From: Aphanomyces cochlioides
Taxonomy: Eukaryota > Oomycota > Saprolegniomycetes > Saprolegniales > Verrucalvaceae
Reading direction: 5' to 3'
DNA length: 64,000 nucleotides
NCBI GenBank assembly: GCA_019828595.1
Contig: JAHQRK010000014.1
Span: forward strand, 1,364,001-1,428,000
In this document: positions 23,743 to 32,226 of the stretch, piece by piece
Layout: each line of letters opens with the position of its first letter
Numbering within the stretch: position 1 is the stretch's first letter
Notes under the pieces: generated by a model
The model's database searches: none
The model's input: only the letters and a program-made list of their open reading frames with translations
What the model was told of the DNA's origin: nothing
Position numbers and translations under genes: made by a program

Positions 23743-24400
23743 TGTTCTCCTGTGTTTTGCTTACCCTGGACTAATGCTGGCCATGCGTGATCGATTGTTA
23801 ACGATAACGCGTCCCACTTTGGATCCATGCTGACGACATTATAAATTGAACACACTATTACAGTACTTTGTGCTTTAACGAGGAAGCTAAGATACATCTA
23901 AGGCATGCGGGATATTGCTTGATTGCAAACTGTGACAACGACCACAAAATCAAGGAGTGCAAGAATAACACCGTGGCTTTGTGGTCACTCTGACGTTCTT
24001 GTTTGTGAATTCTCTTGTTTATGTATCTGGCCGGCAATATGTTTTCCTCCTGGCATGCTGCACAGTGAGAAGCGCCGCATCCCGCAGACGGTTCCGGGTG
24101 GCCTATTCTTCTAAGGAGGACATTTCCTCTCAACTCCTAACGAAAGTCAATTCAAAATAGGAAATTTCCCTAGATGTGAGGTGTCACGTGTGTGATTCTA
24201 CTGTACTAGTGTTATGCGTTACATTGCCTGTGATTCTACAATCTCAGCCTGCATTTCCGTCTTTCTTGTGCGCGAGTTTTCAGTACTCCTTTACCTGTTA
24301 GGTGCTTTCTTGACGAATTGTTTGAATTGCGCGCGTCGTGGAAAGTGACTTCTTCAACAAAGCTGGAAGAGTATCTAACGCTTTGATACGCATTAAAATA
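23743..24400. other. MULE-flank sequence, no gene
   Basis: Positions 24110-24290 resemble 10800-10960 (ggacatttcctctcaa..; gattctac..tcagcctg..tttcc), which marks the distal part of the MULE family. No gene was recognised. Confidence 0.4.
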
Positions 24401-25460
24401 CTACTCCATCCGGGTTTATTTGTCCACATTGACTATGGCTCGACACGAAAAATCAGCAAAATTTTTGGATCAATATTATTGGCTAAAAAAGAAAGAAGGC
24501 CGAAAGAGGATTGGATAGCAGGTCGAATATTAGTGCATGGAGCAGAAACAAAAAAACTATCGTGGTTTAAACTTCAAGTACCAGATGACTTCATTATATT
24601 ATAACAAGAGAGGGCATTCGAATGCGAATGGGACGCTGCTGCTTATCTCTCAATGTTCGACGACGCAGCTTTTTACACAAAGTTTAATGAAAATATATTT
24701 ATTTTCGTTTTGTCCAATCATGTTGAAATCGGACAATTCAGACCGGACAAGAGACTGGACAATCGACTTGTCCGGGTTAACTTGTCCACTTTTAATATAA
24801 TTGGATGAAAATCAACTCTGTTTGATCTAATTGGTAGATATTTGGGTCCTATTTGTGAAGAAAGTGGAGTGTTCACAGGACGACGGAATCGGCGTCAGAG
24901 TGAACACGATCATATCACGGGTCGACAGGTCTATCCTCTCGACTCTCTGTCTGAAGCATGAGAAATTTGCTCAAAACCATCTATTTTGCCTTACTATGCG
25001 TTTGAAAACTGTAGATTAATCAAAGTCGTGTCGACATTTGCCTGTGACAACAACTCTTGGTATTCACAGAGATGCCACATCAAAACTTGGGTCGATGCCG
25101 CCACCATGATGCATGTATACATCATGCATATGTGTTTGTATGTAGTCTTTGCTGATTTCGGCTAAGACAAGGCTATGCACAAGGCGATCTCAGGCTGAAC
25201 TGTGATTGAGGTCGGGGGTGCAGTGGTAATGCATAAGGGGTTAGGGGGTTAATTGCATACATTTATCAAGTCAAGAGTTGGGTTACTGTTTGAACATGGA
25301 TATCTCATCCAATTCGACATAAATCTTCGAAATTCTTTGTGCAATCCAATCGCCTTCGTAAAGGCAATCATTTAGAACCAATCATAGCTTCATAAAAAAT
25401 TTCTCTGATTTTTGCGGACATCCCAAAGTCAAAGTGGACAATTGAAGCCGGACGGAGTAG
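24401..25460. mobile_element. Stowaway/mariner-like TIR element (1060 bp, TA target site)
   Basis: The left end is ctactccatccgggtttatttg and the right end (reversed) is ctactccgtccggcttcaattg, with TA on both sides. The ctactcc.tcc core resembles the termini of the mariner at 47495-49274 and plant Stowaway elements. An internal copy of the terminal motif (gtccgggttaacttgtccac, about 24763-24790) suggests a nested or rearranged element. No transposase is present. Confidence 0.6.
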
Positions 25461-25619
25461 TACATATAAATATTCATTTAATACATTTAGTTCACAATAA
25501 ATTAATTATATGACATTTACTACAGTATACTATGAATATATTGTATATAATATAGTTAAAACTATTATTTAAATAATCTTTTCTAATACGAACTCAAAGA
25601 TCTCTATTTATTGTAGCTC
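25461..25619. other. AT-rich spacer
   Basis: Very AT-rich sequence with no features seen. Confidence 0.4.
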
Positions 25620-25875
25620 AAGGATATCTATCTTAGCGAAAGGCATGGACAAAGAAAACAAGATTCGAATGAAAGCAATGAAATGTGACACTGAATTCAA
25701 GCTTCCAAGCCATGAGCGAAATATGAGGAACGACGAAAAGAGATTGAGACAAATAAAAAAATGAAGCGACAACGACTCGAGGTCGACATGAAGAACGCAG
25801 CAAACTATGCCAAGGCATTGTTGCATATTGAGCAGCAGCTTCAGTTGCAAGCGAAAGTGATCACATCTATCTAGA
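25620..25875 (+). pseudogene. Inverted duplicate of an accessory-protein 3' part
   Basis: The plus strand here encodes, with a few breaks, the same charged C-terminus (KKMKRQRLEVDMKNA) as the minus-strand gene that ends at 25909. The two therefore lie tail to tail as an inverted repeat separated by only about 35 bases. Confidence 0.55.
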
Positions 25876-25908
25876 AGGATTAATAGCCATAGATCTTTGT
25901 TTCATAGG

Positions 25909-26841
25909 TTATTGGTCCTTCTTAGAAGCAAGAGACTTGATCATCTGAATTATTTGGGCTTGCAACTGAAGCTGATGCTCCTGAATCAACAATGCCTTAG
26001 CTTGGTTTTCTGCGTTCTTCATGTCGACCTGGTGTCGTTGTCGCTTCATTTCTTTATTTGCTTCGATCTCCTTTTCGCGTATGTCCAGCTCACGTTTTCT
26101 CATTTCACTCTCGGTTGCTCTTGTTTCGCTCATGGCTCGAAAGATTGAATTCAGTGTCACCTTTGATTGCTTTGAATCACATTTTGTTTCAGTGTCGTCT
26201 TTGTCCATGCCTTCCATCGCCGCTTGGTGCAGGTCTTTACCTCCCATCTCATTGTTTTCGTCTAATAACAACGACCTTGCTTGTTTAGCAAGTTTGGCTT
26301 ATTTTTTGTCCGTAAGAGCGTCGTGGTATTCGCAAAGTAATTTCTTCTTCTCATTGATTGTTTCTTCAATTCCGCTTGCTGCCTTTGACACACTTTCTTC
26401 TTTCAAGTGCGTTTCATATAGTGTGCGAAGGCGGCATTGCATACTGTGTGATGCTGCTTCTACACCTAGTTGACGCAAGTTTGCTTCAATTCTTGCCCTT
26501 GCGTCCGACTTTTTCAAACCATGCACAAACAGTCCGTTGTCACCAAGCACCTCTAAGAGCAAGAGTTGATCATGTTCTTCTTTGAATATGAAGCGCTTTC
26601 TCTTTTGTACTGTTGGCTGATGTTCGGTCCTTGCAGGCGATACTCCATCTTCGAAGGTAGCTTGTATGTTGTCGTCCGTGATGGCGGCGAAAGAGGACTT
26701 AACGTCTATTAAGTATTTAAGGTATACTGCAGAAAACAATTCAGTGCTGCAATTAATGTTTAGAAGAACTAAAAATTCAAGGTTCGTGTCTTGACAAACA
26801 CACACAAGGTTTAAAAGGTACGTGTCGTGACAAACACACAC
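25909..26841 (-). pseudogene. SANT/Myb-like transposon accessory protein, one in-frame stop
   Basis: The minus-strand frame from 26841 contains a helical DNA-binding-like region (RFIFKEEHDQLLLLEVLGDN) near residues 85-105 and ends at TAA 26299-26301. The same frame then continues to 25909 with a long charged helix (KRELDIREKEIEANKEMKRQ), so a single nonsense codon splits one gene of about 310 codons. It is the best-preserved member of the family also seen at 10985-11411. The start is uncertain; nearby a Harbinger-like terminus (gcgaaacctctctaa) lies at 26955-26972. No cognate transposase was found beside it. Confidence 0.5.
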
Positions 26842-26959
26842 AAGGTCATGAAATCGTCGATTTTGGTGATAAGATCACGACCCAATGATCACGAAAATAT
26901 AGGTTATTGGCAAAAAATTATTTGTTTCGTGGCTATTTTCGTGACAAAAGGTTTTGCGA

Positions 26960-27170
26960 AACCTCTCTAATAACTACTAGTAGTAGCGGATAACATTCAG
27001 CCAATCATAATCAAGCTGAACAGCCTACGGAACTCAGGAAACAGAGCCCATTAATTGACCACTCCAGCGACGACCTAACCCTTCAGAATAGCCAATACGT
27101 AATTCTGATTGGATATAATACTTGACCAATCAAAAGCTAATATACTGTAAATAGTGTAAGTTGATGCCAT
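26960..27170. other. Transposon-flank sequence shared with 11640-11700
   Basis: After the putative terminus, the phrase agcgacgacctaaccct at about 27062-27079 matches 11663-11680, which also follows an accessory gene. This indicates common flanks or element ends. Confidence 0.45.
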
Positions 27171-27224
27171 GACCTCCCTCCCTGTCAATCTCACGGCATC
27201 AACGCCGACAAAAGCTCAGACAAC

Positions 27225-27416
27225 CAGCGGTCATTCCAACGCTCACATTAGCGTTGCTTTAACCGCTATATCCAGCGCTATATGCAGCGCTCAAACCAGT
27301 GCTTCTACCAGCGTCGAAATAAGCGCAAACGTTAGCGGTTAAAGCAACGCTTCAAGTAGCGCTAACGTTTGCGCAGAAAGCAGCGCCTAAAGCAGCGCAG
27401 AAAGCAGCGGATCATG
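27225..27416. repeat. AGCG-rich degenerate minisatellite with a 17-bp inverted repeat
   Basis: Units of about 9-13 bp built on ccagcgct / cagcgc recur with both orientations mixed. A perfect 17-base inverted pair, gcgttgctttaaccgct at 27251-27267 and its complement at 27334-27350, could form a stem. Confidence 0.7.
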
Positions 27417-27632
27417 GTGTAGTCGGTGAATATTCAGAGTACGCCGTGTCAAACGAAAATGACGGATGAAGAGAGGTTTAGATGGCTAGCCATTTAGAGC
27501 ACCAGGCGAACACAAGGTGCCGTCGAAGCAAACGACAGATTCCAACATCCGGATATTGTATGTTATTAATAATTCGCCTTTTTATTTAGGAAATGTAGAA
27601 AACTTAAAAAATTTGAATTAAATATATTCATC

Positions 27633-28328
27633 GTGTCATTCGGCAAAATCAGCGGCGAAAGGAACATCATGAAGAAACCACAAGCCGTGCGATGCAATGT
27701 GATGCATTGTGGGGCCCTTCTCACTGTGGGACACTATTCAGCCCACTATCGTGCCTTTCACAGTGAGCAAGGGCCTTGGAAGAAATCGATGCATGAAGAT
27801 GGCCAAGTTTACTCCGTTCTCGATGGTAAAGTTGACAAACATATCGTTGCCTGATTCAGCTGCGTAGGAGACGATCTTGCTTACGTTGACTCAATGACAG
27901 ACTCGGATAGAAAACTGTACAACTTGGAGAAGCGTTTGTCATTTAAACAACGCTCTAAATGTTGTACGGATTCTCTTTCCGAGTCTCGTCAAGACAGTAG
28001 TGAGACCCATGAGCTGCGGGAGTTTGTTCATGAGCTTACCCAGCGTATGGACGCTGTCGAAAACAGGTTAACATCAATATTGAGCTCGTAATCTAGTCAA
28101 GATGTACTACACGACGTGAGCCTTAGCCCCTTTGAAGAATACCAACATGCCATGAGCCAACAAATTGTACTAAGCGAACAAGTGGAAAGCACCATTACCG
28201 AAAACGATGCAAACGTCGCCCGCGCTATAGACAAGCCACGTTCCAAGCACAAAGCCGCCCAAGCTTCAATCGTCTCGGCTCCTCAAAAACCACAAAAGAA
28301 GCGAGGAAAAAAAAGGAGTTTATTCTAA
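27633..28328 (+). pseudogene. Zinc-finger/coiled-coil frame split by two in-frame stops
   Basis: Three open stretches (27633-27854, 27894-28091, 28116-28328) share one reading frame. They are divided only by TGA at 27852-27854 and TAA at 28089-28091, and the codons between the stops also read sensibly (VGDDLAYVDSMTDSDRK). The order is a C2H2-like finger (CNVMHC..HYSAHYRAFH), a coiled coil (ELREFVHELTQRMDAVENRL) and a basic tail (KKRGKKR) that may be a nuclear signal. No good introns remove the stops. It is probably a decayed DNA-binding protein of a mobile element; the family is not recognised. Confidence 0.45.
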
Positions 28329-28437
28329 GCCAAAAATATTTTTTTCATTTTTCCAATGAATTCACAATATTTATTTGAGACTTTAATTTCAGGGTAGTAT
28401 TGTGGTTTTAATAAAAAAACTGGAATCGTGCGGAATA

Positions 28438-28556
28438 AATTTTGACGCAAGCAAATTGATGCAACAATTGACGCATACAAATTTCAAGTGAAAAGAAATT
28501 GAATGTTTCGAACACGTTTTCAAACATTTAAAACGTTTGAAATTACACTATTTAAC
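28438..28556 (+). repeat. Segment shared with Harbinger copies, upstream of the CRN gene
   Basis: It aligns with 941-1045 and 12743-12847, the region upstream of the Harbinger transposase: ttttgacgca, acttcaagtgaaa / atttcaagtgaaa, cgaacatgttttt / cgaacacgttttc, and gaaattacactat. Identity is roughly three in four by eye. Any promoter role is inference. Confidence 0.55.
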
Positions 28557-28706
28557 GAGGTCAATATAAGAAAATGTTTGTGGAAACTGTAAATTGTGTA
28601 TGCGTCAATTAATTGAAACAATGAGGAAACTTTCCATCGCTTGCCCCTGGAAAGCGATTATGCTCTTTCCCAACACTGGAATGTGTGTGGTGGTCAGAGT
28701 GGATCC

Positions 28707-29870
28707 ATGCTCGTCGTGGACATCGATGATCAGAAGCAGGTTGGACATCTGAAGGACGCGATCAAGGAAAAGAAGATGTACGACTTCCCCGCGGATCAAC
28801 TTACGCTATACGTCGCGAAGAAGGACGGGAACTGGCTGAAGTCGGAAGATCCTGATGTGATGGTGTTGGAGAATGGCGAGATTCCCACAACAATCAATGA
28901 TATCATGACAAAGGAAAACAAAATGCTTCCAGGCCAATTTGTCAGCAATTCCAAGTTCAGTTTTCCTGATGGAGGCGCCGCTGAAGAAGATGATATCCAC
29001 GTGCTTGTGAAATTCCCAGGAGCTGGTTCAGCGAGTAAGACAGCTACGGTGACGCATTTGGTCAGGGAAATTCATGGTCAAGATATGAAGACACGGTACA
29101 AGCGAATTGCCCATTCGAGGATGAAAGCCAGTGATTACAAGAGCCTCAAACAAGTTTTCAACATTCATGTGGACGTAATGCGCACTGTCCATCTCACTGC
29201 TGGAAAGTTCAGTTTAACTGAAGCGTTTCAGTGGGGAAGTATTTGCGATGAAAGTGGTAAAACCATCGCGATCACCGAGGAGCAGCAGAGAGAAAGATAT
29301 CGAGCATATGTGGAAGACAATATTGGCGATGTGCTCACGAATAACAAGCTTTGCGTGGTCGGCGTGGAAAAGGGCCAGGATATCCTCACAGTTCGACTTC
29401 GAAGTCACCGTATTGAGCTTGCTGGACGTACAGATCTCCTCATTTTGAGTGATCTCGTCAAGGAGAACCCTTCCGATTTGCAACATTTGCCTGAAGTGAA
29501 GATGCTGATCGAGGTGAAGAGACGAGTCAAACCAAGCGATGACTCCCAGGCGTTGTCAGAGCTAATTGCTCTGGAACTACTCACCGAGCACCCAGTGATG
29601 GCACTGCTGACCGACTTGTCGAACAATTGGCAGTTCTTCTGGGTCTCGGGGATCAACAAAACTGGCGTTAGATTCAGCAAAGCGACCGTCAAGGCACCAG
29701 GACAAGCTTTCCATCTCATTAGATTGATAATCGCACGGCCAAAGTTTGCTGATGCAGAGATCATGGATGAGAGCTTCGAAGCACCACTGAAGCGTCGCAA
29801 GCTGCAAGTTCCGCCGTCTGTCAGCGAATGTGTTGAGAGCGATGAGAGCGGCAACATAGTCTTGCTGTAA
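28707..29870 (+). CDS. Crinkler (CRN)-type effector with PD-(D/E)XK nuclease-like domain
   Basis: Counting from the first in-frame ATG (28707; 387 residues), residues 1-45 resemble the end of the ubiquitin-like CRN header: VGHLKDAIKEK, then LYVAKKDGNWL at 34-44, the counterpart of the LFLAK/LYLAR motif. A linker DDIHVLVKFPGAG follows at 95-107, near the usual DWL-type boundary. Residues 235-290 have a nuclease-like pattern: D243 (GRTDLLIL), E269 and K271 (LIEVK), and Q281. A basic LKRRKL at 361-366 could be a nuclear signal. An ATG at 28621 opens a header-like start in a different frame, so the 5' end appears broken or misread near 28690. CRN proteins act inside host cells, mainly in nuclei; activity here is not shown. 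Confidence 0.65.
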   Translation: MLVVDIDDQKQVGHLKDAIKEKKMYDFPADQLTLYVAKKDGNWLKSEDPDVMVLENGEIPTTINDIMTKENKMLPGQFVSNSKFSFPDGGAAEEDDIHVLVKFPGAGSASKTATVTHLVREIHGQDMKTRYKRIAHSRMKASDYKSLKQVFNIHVDVMRTVHLTAGKFSLTEAFQWGSICDESGKTIAITEEQQRERYRAYVEDNIGDVLTNNKLCVVGVEKGQDILTVRLRSHRIELAGRTDLLILSDLVKENPSDLQHLPEVKMLIEVKRRVKPSDDSQALSELIALELLTEHPVMALLTDLSNNWQFFWVSGINKTGVRFSKATVKAPGQAFHLIRLIIARPKFADAEIMDESFEAPLKRRKLQVPPSVSECVESDESGNIVLL

Positions 29871-30110
29871 TTTTGAACTCAAAATGAAATGCATGATCAT
29901 ATTCGTGACCCATCGAACTATACTATGATGTCGCTCGCGAGATGGGTCCGACATTGACAGGGCGGGTGCTATCGCTGACCAAGTCACTCGATCTATTCCC
30001 GTTTTAGCACTGAATGTTATTTCAGCTGATTGTATACGAATATCCACAACGATGCGATTACAAGGAACGACAGAGTAAAAGACAACCCAGATTGTCCTCA
30101 CATGTCTGTC
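29871..30110. other. Spacer downstream of the CRN gene
   Basis: No feature recognised. Confidence 0.35.
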
Positions 30111-30112
30111 GT

Positions 30113-30510
30113 GACAAAGAAGTCCTTGAGGCACCGTTTGCAGCCATGTTGGAAGACGAATCAACAAACGAACGAATGAGCAATTAGACGAACGGACGAT
30201 CAGCGTAAATCAATTGAAGGAAACGTCATCGCCTTGAGGAGCCAGTCGGATTTGTCGACGGGAATACTCTGGCGGCCAGTGAGCTGGCCCAGGTTACTCT
30301 TGAGGCCGATGTTGATCGGTCGACATCGCGTTGAGTTGTGAGCGGTTGCTGGGAGCGCGACGAGCCACGTTTGTCGGATATCCGAGCGTGGTGCTCGGAT
30401 TTCAATCACTTTGACGCTCGTGGTGTAGACTTTGCATCCGAGTTTGTTGGGGTTTTCTTCAATGTGAATGATGCGTATGACTCCACGGGGTTTGTACTGT
30501 TTGAGCCTGG
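30113..30510 (-). pseudogene. Remnant of a PH-protein/CobW convergent junction
   Basis: Read on the minus strand, 30510-30220 encodes a fragment closely related to the end of the first PH domain and the start of the second in the gene at 35210-36292 (EIRAPRSDIRQTWLVAL, then RQSIPVDKS.WLLK), with breaks. Positions 30190-30113 then match 39711-39780, the last codons of the CobW gene and its flank. This is a fragment of a duplicated gene pair. Confidence 0.7.
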
Positions 30511-30924
30511 CAGATGCGCCATGGGTGGTCGAAGCAGCGTTGATTTGACACACGCTTGAGGTGGTACGTGAGGGAGCAAAACTAGAAACTAGCCGTTTTG
30601 CATGTGTATTCCAGCCGTTCCCCGAAGTACAAGCGCCAGGGGGGAATGTCGAGAAGCTGCTAAACATAGATTTCATAAAATTCAACCCAAGGCACAGTAC
30701 CTGTGAACAAGCGTGAGATCCACATGGAGTCCTCAATGCAAACCCTCTTGTCATTGACGATGAATAGTCTGGTCCAATAACAAACTCGAAGGCAGTACCG
30801 GTATGCTCTTATCGCGTTGGAATTCTGGTCTCGTGTGGCAAGCATCAAAAGATGTAACTCACTGGCACTCTTCTTAAATCCACGCCTTCCATCAACGCAA
30901 GATCATTGATTCACCTCTCACATA
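30511..30924. other. No gene seen
   Basis: Open minus-strand frames extend from the PH remnant upstream but lose recognisable similarity. Confidence 0.35.
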
Positions 30925-31317
30925 CCCCCGTGACTGTTTTAAACCCTGATACAAATTCTTTGTCTAGACGTGTTCAAAATTTTGACACAACTTTAATCGA
31001 ACCCCCATATTTTTTTCCAAGTCTTTTTAAATTTAGAAAATTATTTTAAATTCACAGTGACTTTGAAATGTGGCGAAGTATATCCGGAAGACCTAAGGTA
31101 AGCCATAGGGTTGCGCGCGCAGCGCGCGGGGTTCACGGTGATTTGGGGTCAGGCCTCTTTCATTTTCCTTGTAAAGCATTATAAGCTATAAAAACGGTGA
31201 AAGCGCTCCTTGCAGTTAGCAGCAGAGCATTCCTTGGTTATACAAGGAAATTGTAACGAATGTTTTGAACACGTCTAGACTAAGAATTTGTGTCAGGGTT
31301 TAAAACAGTCACGGGGT
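30925..31317. mobile_element. 393-bp MITE with terminal inverted repeats of about 52 bp
   Basis: The left arm (ccccgtgactgttttaaacc through tctagacgtgttcaaaa) and the right arm are near-perfect reverse complements, differing at three or four positions. TA flanks both ends (30923-30924 and 31318-31319). The interior contains gcgcgcgcagcgcgcgggg. No coding capacity. The superfamily is probably Tc1/mariner-like, by TA target only. Confidence 0.75.
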
Positions 31318-31319
31318 TA

Positions 31320-32226
31320 CCTTAAAAGAGTACCCACCTTTGTCATGAAAGACTGCCATAATTAATATTTTGTAATAAAAAATGTTTTTTGGAAATATTG
31401 TCGATTTGGTACAAATTTCCACTTCCTGCGCAATCGAATCACGCCAGTCAAATCGCGCCGCCAGTCGATCACACATCTGATTTGATAAAAATATATTATA
31501 AATTGATTTGATTGGTCAATTATAAACAACATGTCGAGACCCCTAAACCATCATCGATCATGCTCCTTTGTCCACGCTCGTCCGCTCATGCAGACAAACG
31601 GGATGATTCAAATTACTCTTAAGGAAGCCTCGAGGAGCGTGTGACGCAAGATACGGCTGTTTTGACTGAGCAAAATGCTCACTAACTTCTCAACATGTAC
31701 GATTTCACAAGTCCTGGATGAAATAGTGGGTTAAAAGCGACAACGCATTGGCTTTTGCTCGTCACAACGATGAATAATGCTTAAAATTGATGATAAGTAA
31801 TAGTAGAGCTAGGACGGACCCGGTTTAAAGAAGTTTATCGCCATATTTTCCCTCTGGCGCGGTTGAAGGCGTCATTGTGCTGAAATTGAGAAATCACGCA
31901 AAAAATAGAAATTTACAGCAAAAGCACAAAAAGTAAAATTGACAAAGGAAAAAGTCGACAAGTTGCACTTTGCATTTTCGGGTTGAGGCGGGCGACACTT
32001 TGGCCAACAGTCACTTCTTCGGAACTTTGAGTTTGTATGGCGGCCACTCAGTCAATTCGTAGCAGTCCAGCCATCTGGCCGCTGTTATCAGGGTCAAGTT
32101 GGCGATTCAGGGAGCTTCCGAGGTTGTTCTTGCAGTCAGTTTGAGTTTTTCCACGCAAAGTCGACATGCTCCCGTACGGCACAGGCTCGAAAGGTTTACC
32201 GCCGCCTTCTCTTCCCTGTGCTAACC
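31320..32226. other. Intergenic, no gene seen
   Basis: AT-rich then mixed sequence upstream of the protease gene. No conserved frame. Confidence 0.4.

Noticed and set aside
30925..31317. Transcription terminator hairpin
   Set aside because: Arms of 52 bp separated by about 290 bp and flanked by TA fit a MITE far better.
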